A DNA stretch of 64,000 bases from Algoriphagus sp. PAP.12 (lineage in GTDB: Bacteria > Bacteroidota > Bacteroidia > Cytophagales > Cyclobacteriaceae). The DNA lies in the NCBI RefSeq assembly GCF_026652115.1, contig NZ_JAPPSQ010000006.1, positions 1 through 64,000 on the forward strand. The letters are read 5' to 3'. Shown in pieces: positions 44,824-55,768 of the stretch. The first letter of the stretch is position 1, and every line of letters begins with the position of its first letter. Position numbers and translations under genes: made by a program. The notes below the pieces were generated by a model that was not told the origin of the DNA, ran no database searches, and saw only the letters and a program-made list of their open reading frames with translations.

Positions 44824-45612
44824 ATGACTGATTTTAGCAAATTACCCGGAATAGGACTTTTTTCAATGAAAGGCAAAGCAGCCATCATTACCGGTGGTTC
44901 CAAAGGATTGGGATTGGCCATGGCCGCAGGATTGGCATCGGCTGGTGCAGATGTCATGTTAGTTGCTAGAAATGAGGAAGAATGCAAACAGGCCGCTACT
45001 GAAATTGCTCAGGAATATGGGGTGAAAGCTATCGGTTTTGCAGGAGACGTCACCAAAAGCTCGGATATGGAAGCCATGGCTCAAAAAGCGCTGGATACTT
45101 TCGGAAGAATTGATACACTGATCAACTCGGCTGGAATCAATATCAGAGGTGCAATTGATGAAATATCTGAGGAGGATTTCAAAAAAGTGATGGATATCAA
45201 TGTCAATGGAACTTGGTTGGCCTCCAAAGCGGTGATTCCAACAATGAAGAATCAAAAGAGCGGTGCTATCATCAACTTGGCCAGCACTTTGGGATTGGTT
45301 GGTTTGGCTAACAGAACGCCTTATACAGCTAGTAAAGGAGCAATTGTGAATATGACCAAGGCATTGGGTTTGGAGCTTTCCCCTTGGAATATCAATGTGA
45401 ATGCTATCTGCCCAGGACCATTTTTGACTGAAATGAATGCACCTATTGCAGATACTGAAGAGGGGAAGAAATTCATTGTAGGTGCTACTGCCTTGGGTCG
45501 ATGGGGAGAGCTGAAAGAAATCCAGGGAGTGGCCATTTTTCTTGCTTCTCCGGCGGCTACTTATTTGGTAGGTTCCATGGTCACGGTAGATGGTGGTTGG
45601 ACGGCTCGGTAA
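44824..45612 (+). CDS. Short-chain dehydrogenase/reductase, gluconate 5-dehydrogenase-like
   Basis: 262 residues, a classical SDR. The nucleotide motif is ITGGSKGLGLAMAAGLA; NSAGINIRG is the conserved N-A-G site; the catalytic Ser is in NLASTLGLVG and the Tyr-Lys pair in PYTASKGAIVNMTKALGLEL. The C-terminal PGPFLTEMNAPI and TVDGGWTAR are typical of gluconate 5-dehydrogenase/3-oxoacyl reductase-like members. NAD(P)+ is the cosubstrate; whether it oxidises gluconate or another polyol is not known. It is the last gene of the three-gene plus-strand operon and converges with the hydrolase gene 10 bp away. Confidence 0.9.
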   Translation: MTDFSKLPGIGLFSMKGKAAIITGGSKGLGLAMAAGLASAGADVMLVARNEEECKQAATEIAQEYGVKAIGFAGDVTKSSDMEAMAQKALDTFGRIDTLINSAGINIRGAIDEISEEDFKKVMDINVNGTWLASKAVIPTMKNQKSGAIINLASTLGLVGLANRTPYTASKGAIVNMTKALGLELSPWNINVNAICPGPFLTEMNAPIADTEEGKKFIVGATALGRWGELKEIQGVAIFLASPAATYLVGSMVTVDGGWTAR

Positions 45613-45622
45613 TTTGGAGTGT

Positions 45623-46678
45623 TCAGTTTAGGTTTTCCAGAAATTGCAAAATATGATCAATGATTAAATCCGGATTGTCTCGGTATTCGTAGCCAGAGAT
45701 CTCAGGAATTTCTAATTGGATCAGCCTTAAATTCTCACCAATTGCATTTCGGTGCCTTTCCCTGGCTTCTACTAGGGCAGGCAAGATCAGGTCAAAATGA
45801 GTTTGATAAACTTCTCTTTGAAATGCGGTGTCCTGGTCCAATCGGAGAAAATATTCCTTTGCTTCCGGATCTTGGATTTCATTGATTATTTCCTTTCGGA
45901 AAGACGAGTCCATAGCTACTTTGTCCAAATAATCTTTTAAACCGGAGGGAGGAAAACTGGCTCTTACAGAATCCATTAGTCTTGATCCTGCAAATAATAG
46001 GGAAGGTGGGCCAAGCATCATTCCGTGGTTCTCCTTATTAGGTTTAAATGCCAATGTGGCAATGTTTATTTTTGCGGAATCTGAGTGGAGGAAATTGGGC
46101 CTGTAAGACCTTCTAGTCAAATTAATGGCGAATTTATCATTGTCTTGAGCATTGGATGCCGGGCCAACTCGGGCAAACATTTCATAAGAATTGGTTGGGT
46201 CATCATATAATTCATCTATCGGAAAGCCTCCCAGGCCACTAAAATAAACTAATGCAGCAACTCTCTCTGGGAAATTTTCAGCCAAATAGGTGAGCTCCGA
46301 GGTTTGGGATGAATTGCCCATAAAAATGGCTTGATCGATGTTCATTTCATTTGCGAATGCAATAATGTGAATTCCTTGCCCTTCCACAGAGTAATCCCCT
46401 TTTTCGGATTTGCCATATCCTGACCTTGTAATGGCGTAAACATGATTATTGCTTGTCAAAAGTGGCCCGAAGTCTTTATAGGTAGTAGCATCCCAACTTT
46501 CTGAATGCAATAAAATAATGGGTGCTCCCTCTCCTCCAAAGTCCAAGTAATGAGTCATCAGACCATTTACCTCCACCATGTTTTCAATCGGATATTGGAG
46601 TTTCTTCGAATTTGAGCAAGCGGAAACTAGGAATGGAGATGCTAATAGGAAAGACAGGCGAAAAATAAGTCGGTTCAT
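45623..46678 (-). CDS. Alpha/beta hydrolase, lipoprotein, with unusual nucleophile elbow
   Basis: 351 residues. A lipoprotein signal (FRLSFLLASPFLVSACSNS) precedes an alpha/beta hydrolase fold. The oxyanion-hole region reads IILLHSESWDATTYKDF, with Ser after His in place of the usual Gly. The expected nucleophile elbow reads IFMGNSSQTSELTYLAE, so the family's G-x-S-x-G is G-N-S-S-Q here. NHVYAITRSGYGKSEKGDYSVEGQ is the canonical loop, and the C-terminal half has an Asp/His pair less clearly than usual. Substrate is unknown; it may be a divergent or inactive member. Confidence 0.8.
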   Translation of the reverse strand: MNRLIFRLSFLLASPFLVSACSNSKKLQYPIENMVEVNGLMTHYLDFGGEGAPIILLHSESWDATTYKDFGPLLTSNNHVYAITRSGYGKSEKGDYSVEGQGIHIIAFANEMNIDQAIFMGNSSQTSELTYLAENFPERVAALVYFSGLGGFPIDELYDDPTNSYEMFARVGPASNAQDNDKFAINLTRRSYRPNFLHSDSAKINIATLAFKPNKENHGMMLGPPSLLFAGSRLMDSVRASFPPSGLKDYLDKVAMDSSFRKEIINEIQDPEAKEYFLRLDQDTAFQREVYQTHFDLILPALVEARERHRNAIGENLRLIQLEIPEISGYEYRDNPDLIIDHILQFLENLN

Positions 46679-46832
46679 TTTTTTAAGCTTTCAAGTAAAA
46701 AAGATACCAATCACAATCAAAGGTTGAAGAATGAAAACTTCGTTGAGATTAATTTTAAGTTATTGATTTTCAGGTGTTAAAATATAGGTATTGATTGAGT
46801 TGATTCCAAAATGATGGAATTGATCACAAGGT

Positions 46833-47903
46833 TTATTTCTCAGTGTTTTTGTTTTTCAAAACATAAGAAACCGTAAAAGGACCTCCATAAATATGGGTTC
46901 CACCAGCTACATAGAGGTATTTTGGTTTTCCGTCGATGAGTAAAACTTGAGGTCTTTCAAACTTCGCATATGGCCTGTTTTTGGAGCCATAGTGGACAGC
47001 AACTTGGTTCATATCTACCGAGGTGTAATCATTGATTCTGTGGAAGCCCTTTTCGTAGGAATCGAAATGAATTCCATCTTTTGATTTCCAGAGTAAACCA
47101 CCACCTTCTTCTAAGATTCCATGATTATCGGTTGTTAGAAGAGCAAAATTTCCATCATAAATAAAGGCATACCCATCTTCGATATTTCTGTCATTGGCTG
47201 AAACAGGGAAAGGTAACTGAACATAGGGGCCTTCCAGTTTTTCGGCAACAGCCAAACCCATTTTTGCTTTTTCTGATTTGAAATACAAAAAGAAACCTCC
47301 GTTTGGATGTTGGAGGAAAGCAGGATTATTAACTCCATTGCTGGCATTGTGAGTCCAATAGTTTTCATTTTCTGAAGGTTTTAAAATTACCCCATCCTCA
47401 CCTACTTTTTTCCAAGGGCCATAAAGGCTTTCGGATACAGAAAGGCAGATGTACTGATTGGAAGGATGCTTCTCTATGCCATCATTCATAATGTAAAAGA
47501 GCGCATATTGGCCTCCAACTTTGTGAATAGCTGGATTGTGAGGAGCAAAGGCTTTTTGATCATCCATTGACTTTATGCCTAATCCTTCAATATCACCCTT
47601 TACTGCTATTTCTGAAAAGACAAAAGGTCCTTCGGGTGAATCGGAAACATAATGAGCGATTTCGCTATGAGTCCTCCATCCCGGCTCCACGGTGTTACCT
47701 GGCCATCGAGCCACAAAAAGATGTGTTTTACCATCTTCATCCAGAATAGGAGATGATCCCCAAATGGTATATCCCGGTTCTTCGACTGCAACTCCTACAA
47801 ACTCCCATTGATCTGCAAAAGAGCTTGGTTTTTCCTGCCCAAATAGATGAATTGATAAACTGAAATACAGTCCAAGAGAGAAAAGGAGTCTATTAGAGAT
47901 CAT
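46833..47903 (-). CDS. Glycoside hydrolase family 43-like five-bladed beta-propeller protein
   Basis: 356 residues with a signal peptide (LLFSLGLYFSLSIHLFGQ). The chain has repeating blade motifs (WGSSPILDEDGKTHLFVARWPG; FAPHNPAIHKVGGQYALFYIMND; NPAFLQHPNGGFFLYFKSEKAKMG; YAFIYDGNFALLTTDNHG), which fit the GH43/GH62/DUF377 type of propeller. Acidic residues in PILDEDGKTHLF and an IEDGYAF segment could be catalytic, but I cannot assign them. It is a plausible secreted or periplasmic sugar-processing enzyme in keeping with the nearby sugar-oxidation genes. It is monocistronic by position. Confidence 0.78.
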   Translation of the reverse strand: MISNRLLFSLGLYFSLSIHLFGQEKPSSFADQWEFVGVAVEEPGYTIWGSSPILDEDGKTHLFVARWPGNTVEPGWRTHSEIAHYVSDSPEGPFVFSEIAVKGDIEGLGIKSMDDQKAFAPHNPAIHKVGGQYALFYIMNDGIEKHPSNQYICLSVSESLYGPWKKVGEDGVILKPSENENYWTHNASNGVNNPAFLQHPNGGFFLYFKSEKAKMGLAVAEKLEGPYVQLPFPVSANDRNIEDGYAFIYDGNFALLTTDNHGILEEGGGLLWKSKDGIHFDSYEKGFHRINDYTSVDMNQVAVHYGSKNRPYAKFERPQVLLIDGKPKYLYVAGGTHIYGGPFTVSYVLKNKNTEK

Positions 47904-48001
47904 TAGTATTTGGATTAGAAATTGAAAAATAGACCAATTGACCTAATTATTCAAATCCATTATGAAGGTAATCTCAAAAAAACTGATGTTTTGAGAATAA
48001 A

Positions 48002-48595
48002 TTATGCTCCGGCAATTCCAGTTTTTACTTTCCCCGCTCTTTCAAGATTAAGAATCACAAGTCCTTTGGTATTTGTAAAGCTTTCTTTCAAGTTAAAGGC
48101 GGCTGAAATTGCTCCATTTTGGAAAAGCTTTTTTCCTTTCCCCAAGGTGATTGGGAAGATTTTCAGTCTCAATTCGTCTACTAGGTCATTCTCCAAGAGT
48201 AATTGAATCAATTCCCCACTTCCCCAGACATGTATTGGGAGTCCCTCTGTTTTTTTGAGTTGTTTGATTTCTTCTACACTGTTGATGAAAAAGGTGTTTT
48301 GCCAGTCAGAGGAGGTCCGAGAATTTGAAAAAACATATTTAATCCCTTCATTAATTGCAGGCCAGTATTCTCCGTGTTTGGGCCAGTAGGCTTCCCAGAT
48401 TTCAAAAGTTCTCCTTCCCAATAAATAAGAGGCTGGTTTGAGTTCCTCCATGAGAATTTTATCTGATAATTCATCATCATATCCTGCAGCCCACCCTCCC
48501 CATTCGAATCCATTGGACTTGTCTTCCTCAGGTCCACCAGGACCTTGGATCACTCCATCCAAAGTAATCATGGAAATTACTGTGATTTGTCTCAT
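48002..48595 (-). CDS. Dihydrofolate reductase/RibD C-terminal family protein
   Basis: 197 residues. The family's N-terminal motif is ITVISMITLDGVIQGPGG, followed by YLLGRRTFEIWEAYWP, KYVFSNSRTS and the C-terminal LPIHVWGSGELIQLLLENDLVDELRLKIFPITLGKGKKLFQ. These are hallmarks of the YwjB/RibD C-terminal reductase fold, which binds NADPH. A real DHFR activity has not been shown for most members. The gene stands alone. Confidence 0.88.
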   Translation of the reverse strand: MRQITVISMITLDGVIQGPGGPEEDKSNGFEWGGWAAGYDDELSDKILMEELKPASYLLGRRTFEIWEAYWPKHGEYWPAINEGIKYVFSNSRTSSDWQNTFFINSVEEIKQLKKTEGLPIHVWGSGELIQLLLENDLVDELRLKIFPITLGKGKKLFQNGAISAAFNLKESFTNTKGLVILNLERAGKVKTGIAGA

Positions 48596-48704
48596 TTTAT
48601 TAGACTTTGGTTCATGTCAAATCTCGAAAATATAAAGCCTAATTAGGGATCTGATTTCCGTCAATCCGCCGGATGGAATGCGACAAATTTTGCTATGGTA
48701 GATA

Positions 48705-48992
48705 TTAATCTCTAAGTTGAAAAAGTACCTCCTCAGAAAATAATGCGGGCTCCCCATCAACTCCGTAGTCTCTTTTAAATCTAGTTGCTAGGTCTGATTT
48801 CCAATAAGTATTCATAGAGTCAGAGGAATCCCAGACGAAAATTCCAGAATAATTGCCATTCTCTTCTGGCTTAACGTAATATTTTTGCATGAGTCCCGGA
48901 ACTAATAGCATTTCTTTTTCTCTTTGAATAGCGGCTTTAACCACAGCTATTTTTTCTAGTGCAGATTTGAATCGGATTGTTTGGATAATCAT
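48705..48992 (-). CDS. YdhR-like small dimeric alpha/beta-barrel protein
   Basis: 95 residues. The sequence MIIQTIRFKSALEKIAVVKAAIQREKEMLLVPGLMQKYYVKPEENGNYSGIFVWDSSDSMNTYW has the beta-alpha-beta-beta-alpha order of antibiotic biosynthesis monooxygenase/YdhR-type ferredoxin-like folds. The family likeness is by pattern only and function is unknown. It lies alone between the RibD-like and JmjC-like genes. Confidence 0.6.
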   Translation of the reverse strand: MIIQTIRFKSALEKIAVVKAAIQREKEMLLVPGLMQKYYVKPEENGNYSGIFVWDSSDSMNTYWKSDLATRFKRDYGVDGEPALFSEEVLFQLRD

Positions 48993-49097
48993 GGCTTTTG
49001 GGTTTTAGTAAAAAAATCACCTTTCGTTTTTAATAAATTTAACTACTAAAAATTGAATTGACTAAGAAAGTCGATTTTAAGTCTTTAAAGTCTCTTT

Positions 49098-50312
49098 TTA
49101 TTTTTTCGGCTGAATTTCAATAGTTTCTGTCTTGTGTAATTCTGCAATTAGGCTAAAAATGTCAACCATATCCCAATCAGGAAGCAATAGATTTTGAATG
49201 GTATTTAGGTCAAAGGATTCTCCATTATTAAGCCTATGAATGATTAGAGAGAGTTTGGGATGATCCTTAGATTTGATCCTATGACCTCTGGCAAAAAGCA
49301 AAAAGCCTCCATCTAGTTGTTTATCATATTGAATAGGAAAGATTGATTTTCCTATTATCAAAAAGTTACCGTTTGGAAGGTGGGCAGAATTGTTGATTTT
49401 TGATTTTCTTTTGATTCCTCCATTACTTTTTAAACTTAGAATATGTCTTCGCAATGCGATTTCGAGCTTTTTTTGAAGAGAATCTTGATTTAGATTTTGA
49501 CTCCATTCGGTAGGTTTACTTGATGATTTTAAAGGACTTTGATAGTTGTTCTGGAGGATAATATTTTCTTCATTCGCTGCCTTCAGTAATTCATTTTCAA
49601 ATCTATCCATAGGAGGATTGATATAATCCATCACAAAGCTGATCGAAAACTCAGGGGTATCGGCAACATGAAAAACTTGATGAGGAATAAACATTGCATT
49701 CCCTGGCTTTAGATTATGGGAAACACTTTCAGGAAGCATTTCATCTATGTTGCGGAATATTTGCGAATTATGCTCAATGACATTGTATTCAGGCTTGTCC
49801 CAAGTATAAAATTGCTTTTCGCCTGGTCCTAAATGGAACAATACCCCTTCTTCTCCTACATTTTCTTTATGGATTCCAAAAGGAGTGAATCCATAATTTC
49901 CCATGAAAAAGAGGAAGGAAATCCCTTCCAATGGTAAACCAGCTTTTTCTAAAAGCGGCTTAATCAAAATGGCCACTTTTTCAGAAAATTCATTGCTATA
50001 GTCTTCCAAATAGTTCAGAATAACTCCAAATTTTTGATCTCCAAAAATTGAATAGGCCCAGTTTTCTAAGGTCTCGTCTTGTTGAGGAAGTTTTGAAGCC
50101 ATGATTTCTGGGATTTCCTGACGTTGAATATTGTCGATATAGGTTTTTAGTCCCAGATGCAGATCCCCTTTTCTAAGAAATTCTCGGATGATTGATAAGA
50201 GAAGGGATTTGAATTCCTCTATTTGATTTTCAGGAATTAGTCCTTCTGCCATTACCGGTCTAGTCAATGAGGAGGATTCATGATATAGCTTTTCCCAGAT
50301 TTGATTTTTCAT
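49098..50312 (-). CDS. JmjC-like cupin protein with a C-terminal PqqD/winged-helix-like tail
   Basis: 404 residues. A helical N-terminal part (about residues 1-125) precedes a cupin/JmjC-type core (about 125-235). Candidate Fe(II) ligands are H149-x-E151 (FGIHKENVG) and H211 or H215 (FIPHQVFHVAD), with a cofactor-region FYTWDKPEYNV between. After a linker, the last 100 residues (HPKLSLIIHRLNNGESFDLNTIQNLLLPDWDMVDIFSLIAELHKTE) look like a small winged-helix fold such as that in PqqD or in ribosomal oxygenases (weak similarity, by eye). The family may be a 2-oxoglutarate-dependent protein or peptide hydroxylase. No precursor peptide is visible nearby. It is expressed alone, 82 bp from the GntP gene. 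Confidence 0.6.
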   Translation of the reverse strand: MKNQIWEKLYHESSSLTRPVMAEGLIPENQIEEFKSLLLSIIREFLRKGDLHLGLKTYIDNIQRQEIPEIMASKLPQQDETLENWAYSIFGDQKFGVILNYLEDYSNEFSEKVAILIKPLLEKAGLPLEGISFLFFMGNYGFTPFGIHKENVGEEGVLFHLGPGEKQFYTWDKPEYNVIEHNSQIFRNIDEMLPESVSHNLKPGNAMFIPHQVFHVADTPEFSISFVMDYINPPMDRFENELLKAANEENIILQNNYQSPLKSSSKPTEWSQNLNQDSLQKKLEIALRRHILSLKSNGGIKRKSKINNSAHLPNGNFLIIGKSIFPIQYDKQLDGGFLLFARGHRIKSKDHPKLSLIIHRLNNGESFDLNTIQNLLLPDWDMVDIFSLIAELHKTETIEIQPKK

Positions 50313-50333
50313 TTGGATTTGGAAAGGTGATTT

Positions 50334-50364
50334 AAAAAATGCCTGCTAATCCCTATAATAGGCA
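50334..50364 (-). terminator. Possible terminator after the GntP gene
   Basis: On the minus strand TGCCT and AGGCA flank a 15-base loop, followed by ATTTTTT. It lies between the GntP stop (50394) and the JmjC-like start (50312). The short stem makes it uncertain. Confidence 0.4.
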
Positions 50365-50393
50365 ACTTATGTGAATATAAGATTTGGATTTGA

Positions 50394-51725
50394 CTATCCC
50401 ACAATCAAACTGATTACATAAATGATCAAGATTGCGGCAGTTCCCATAATAAGTGTCCCTAAGCTATGAGATTGATTTCCTTGCTTGATCGTCATACCAG
50501 AAAGTTGGGTAACTACCCAAAAGCCGCTGTCATTTGCATGAGAAATCGCCACGGCTCCCGCTCCACATGACAAGGCCGTCAATACCTTCATAGTCTCTGA
50601 ATCCAGTCCTAAAGGTCCAAGTAATGGCGCGACAATAGAAGCAGTTGTAATCATGGCCACAGTGGTAGATCCTTGAGCAGTTTTTAAAGTGAAGGCTATC
50701 AAGAAAGGTAGAAAAATACCCCAATTGGCTTCTTTCATCCCGCTACTGATCATATCACCAATTCCTGAGTTTTGAAGCATTTTTCCAAAGACTGCCCCAG
50801 ATCCTGTAATGAAAATAACCGGTGCTGCAATCAATAAAGCTTCACCAACCCAGCCAGAGGAGGACAGCATCTTTTTATCAAATTTATGAGGTAAAGTGAA
50901 AGAAAGGATAGCTCCTATCAGAAGTGCGATGACTGGAGCTCCTATAAACTCGATTACTTTGATCCAAGATCCTTCTCCCAAAGGTTTGGTGGGATAATTG
51001 GCTACAGAAGCTAAAATGATTAGCACCAAAGGAAGTATTATCGGAAGAAATGAGCGGAAAGCTGTCGGATAATGCTTTCTGTTGAGGCTTTCCTCTGAAG
51101 TGGATAATTTTGGAGTTAAAGGAATTTTCGAAACGAACTTATTGACAAAAATATAGCCCGGGATCAAGGTCAAAAGAGAAACAATGAAACCAAAGAAAAT
51201 CATTTGACCTAGGTCAGCACCAAGAATCCCCGCCGTGGCAATCGGTCCAGGAGTAGGAGGAACCAAAGAGTGAGAGCACATAGCTCCTAAAGACAGCGCA
51301 ATCATAGTTCCTGCATAGGATCGATTACTTTTCAATGCCAAGGACTTGGCAATTGGATTCATCATAATGATAGTAGAATCTCCAAAAACAGGAATAGAAA
51401 GGATATAGCCTCCCAACATCATAGTGAGATTTACGGCTTTCTTTCCAATCCAAGAGAGGATTTTTTCTGCGATGACAATAGCTCCGCCGGTTTTTTCCAA
51501 AAAAGTCCCCAGCATGACTCCGAGAATAATTAAAAGCCCCACTGAGCCTAAAACTCCTCCGAAACCATCAGAAATTGATTGAAGAATTAATTTAGGAGAC
51601 ATTCCCGATAAAAGTCCATATAAAATAGCGCCTCCAAAAAGAGCCAGAAATGGATGGATGTCAAATTTAACTATGGCCAGCAGGATCATAGCCAGCACAA
51701 TTAGAATCAGGAAAATAGTCAGCAT
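50394..51725 (-). CDS. GntP-family gluconate/sugar-acid permease
   Basis: 443 residues with about 12-14 membrane helices. GntP features are GGFGGVLGSVGLLIILGVMLGTFLEKTGGA, IPVFGDSTIIMM and SHSLVPPTPGPIATAGILGADLGQMIFFG, followed by LTALSCGAGAVAISHANDSGFWVVTQLSG. The family imports gluconate or related sugar acids with protons. It may cooperate with the gluconate 5-dehydrogenase-like SDR at 44824, though they are 5 kb apart. No kinase is adjacent. Confidence 0.9.
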   Translation of the reverse strand: MLTIFLILIVLAMILLAIVKFDIHPFLALFGGAILYGLLSGMSPKLILQSISDGFGGVLGSVGLLIILGVMLGTFLEKTGGAIVIAEKILSWIGKKAVNLTMMLGGYILSIPVFGDSTIIMMNPIAKSLALKSNRSYAGTMIALSLGAMCSHSLVPPTPGPIATAGILGADLGQMIFFGFIVSLLTLIPGYIFVNKFVSKIPLTPKLSTSEESLNRKHYPTAFRSFLPIILPLVLIILASVANYPTKPLGEGSWIKVIEFIGAPVIALLIGAILSFTLPHKFDKKMLSSSGWVGEALLIAAPVIFITGSGAVFGKMLQNSGIGDMISSGMKEANWGIFLPFLIAFTLKTAQGSTTVAMITTASIVAPLLGPLGLDSETMKVLTALSCGAGAVAISHANDSGFWVVTQLSGMTIKQGNQSHSLGTLIMGTAAILIIYVISLIVG

Positions 51726-51868
51726 TTTGGGTTTTTGAGTATTTATAAAAAATTGAAATCCGATAGTGGTTCAATCAATTAGCTAAAAATTACCTAAAAA
51801 TGCGAAATAAAAAAGAGCTTTAATTCAAGTGGTTAGGAAGAAAGTTTTGTTTTGAAAAGGAGATTGGC

Positions 51869-52636
51869 TTATTCTTTTATTTCTTGACGGATAAGCATTA
51901 AGATTTTTTCAATGTCTTCCTTTAAAGGCAGGTAATGAGATTGATCTGTTCCTTCAGCAGAAAATATAAATAGCAATAATGCGTTCTCGAAGGCAACAGA
52001 ATTCAAGAGATCCATATTGTTTCGGTTTTCACCTGGACTTCTTTCTTGATTGCTTTCAAGTACTCCAACTTCATTTAAAATTGTTTTTAAGCTGTATTGA
52101 TCGGATTTAAAAAAGTCTAACAAAGTTTGTCTCTGATCTTCTTGATCTCTTTCCTGCTGCTTAATATCCTCCAATGTTGCCATCCAAGTGGTGAGGGATT
52201 GTTTCAATTCCTGGTTGGTGATGTCTTTCAAACTCCCCGAATTGATGATTTCTGTCAAAAGTGAATTATTTGAATTCAAGGATATATCAAAAGCTAAAGC
52301 TTGATACAGCAAATTGGAAAATTTCCTTTCAGAAATATTAATAGGCCTTTGATCCATGGCCTGTATGATTTCCTGGGCTCCTTGAATGTTTTTTTGATTG
52401 ATTTTTATAAGGGTATCGAGCTTCTGTTGTGTGATAAGGAACTCCTTTTCTAAGCCCATGAGGTAGGTTTGTTCCTTTTTACGAAGCTGATAGTATTGGC
52501 TGCTATTGTTGATCCAAAGGGCAATAAGAATACCAAGCACAACCAATACAATTTCACCTAAGGCATAGACCAGGTAGTTTTTGATTCGATTTTCTGCGAT
52601 AAGTTTTTTCTTGATTTTTTTAAAGAAAAGAAACAT
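51869..52636 (-). CDS. DUF6090 family protein
   Basis: 255 residues. It starts MFLFFKKIKKKLIAENRIKNYLVYALGEIVLVVLGILIALWINNSSQYYQLRKKEQTYL, the signature of DUF6090: a basic N-terminus, one membrane helix, then a long coiled-coil-like helical domain (about residues 60-250). These proteins are abundant in Bacteroidota and of unknown function. It stands alone upstream of the katG region, on the opposite strand, with a 283-bp gap between. Confidence 0.8.
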   Translation of the reverse strand: MFLFFKKIKKKLIAENRIKNYLVYALGEIVLVVLGILIALWINNSSQYYQLRKKEQTYLMGLEKEFLITQQKLDTLIKINQKNIQGAQEIIQAMDQRPINISERKFSNLLYQALAFDISLNSNNSLLTEIINSGSLKDITNQELKQSLTTWMATLEDIKQQERDQEDQRQTLLDFFKSDQYSLKTILNEVGVLESNQERSPGENRNNMDLLNSVAFENALLLFIFSAEGTDQSHYLPLKEDIEKILMLIRQEIKE

Positions 52637-52810
52637 CTAAGTTTTGAATTCTAGGCTATTAGGAGGTTTAAAATTAATCTGAATATAAGTGAAAGCAGGA
52701 AGATTTCAAGATTGAATGTCTGATTTTAAGCTTCTATGAATCTTTCCTGTTTTGTTGACCTCAAGTCGCATCTTTTGTACCTTAAGAAAGGATTGAGACC
52801 TCATTAAAAA

Positions 52811-52868
52811 ATGACAAGAGTCATAGTTTTTATCAATCGAAAAAATATTTTTATCTAAAAACTTTTAG
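52811..52868 (+). promoter_or_regulatory. Candidate regulatory site upstream of katG
   Basis: Two inverted repeats lie 50-110 bp before the katG ATG: ATGAC-AAGA-GTCAT at 52811-52824, and CTAAAA-AC-TTTTAG at 52855-52868. A TAAATTGG sequence (close to the -7 consensus TAnnTTTG) directly overlaps the end of the second repeat. OxyR or PerR control would be expected for katG, but neither consensus is clearly matched. Confidence 0.35.
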
Positions 52869-52910
52869 GTAAATTGGTTTCAGAAATTAACCTTAACCAT
52901 TTATAAATAA

Positions 52911-55142
<2,232 letters not shown>

Positions 55143-55169
55143 ATAATCAGTTTAGAATATACCTTAAAG

Positions 55170-55195
55170 GCCCCGAAGCAATTCGGGGCTTTTTT
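55170..55195 (+). terminator. Rho-independent terminator after katG
   Basis: Stem GCCCCGAA / TTCGGGGC with a 4-base GCAA loop followed by TTTTTT. The minus-strand side has a poor T run, so it chiefly ends katG. It also lies at the end of the DUF5362 gene. Confidence 0.9.
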
Positions 55196-55198
55196 CGT

Positions 55199-55678
55199 TT
55201 ACATCATCGCTCCTATAGCTCCTCCAATCATTGCAAAAACAAAAATCAAGACATACAATCCAATGGATACTATGCAGAAAACCCCCATGAATTTGTAAAG
55301 TGATTTTTGATTTTCAAGTGCAGATGCCAAGACATCGGAATCTCTTTGGATAATTGCTTTTTTGATTTTGTCAGAGAAGCGATACAAGTACAAGGATGGG
55401 AAGAAATAAACCAGACCAATTAAGGCGTAGAATAAGCCCATAAAGATGCCCATTCCACCACTGAATGGATTGTTGCTAAATTCACTTCCTAAGGAAGAGA
55501 AAATTGATCCGGCAAATAATCCGACCAGAACCATTAAGCCTGTTCCGATAAATCCCAAAATCGCCAAGAAATTTCCCCATCTTCCTGTTTCGGCCAGTAG
55601 TGGGAGAGAAGTGTCTGGAATTGTTAATGATGGTTTTTTGAATGGTGTTTCTTCCTGAAAGGTGTTATTCTCTTCCAT
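55199..55678 (-). CDS. DUF5362-like membrane protein
   Basis: 159 residues with about four hydrophobic segments (FLAILGFIGTGLMVLVGLFAGS, MGLFYALIGLVYFFPSLYLY, FMGVFCIVSIGLYVLIFVFAMIG). The layout resembles DUF5362 membrane proteins; function unknown. The N-terminus is charged (MEENNTFQEETPFKKPSLTIPDTSLPLLAETGRWGNF). The tail GGAIGAMM is unusual but short. Confidence 0.6.
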   Translation of the reverse strand: MEENNTFQEETPFKKPSLTIPDTSLPLLAETGRWGNFLAILGFIGTGLMVLVGLFAGSIFSSLGSEFSNNPFSGGMGIFMGLFYALIGLVYFFPSLYLYRFSDKIKKAIIQRDSDVLASALENQKSLYKFMGVFCIVSIGLYVLIFVFAMIGGAIGAMM

Positions 55679-55768
55679 AGTTTGATTGACAAGTTTATTG
55701 AAAAATGATTAGTTGCCAATAAAGATATTTTAAGTGTAATGCTAAATACCTTCTAAAAAAAATCTGTC

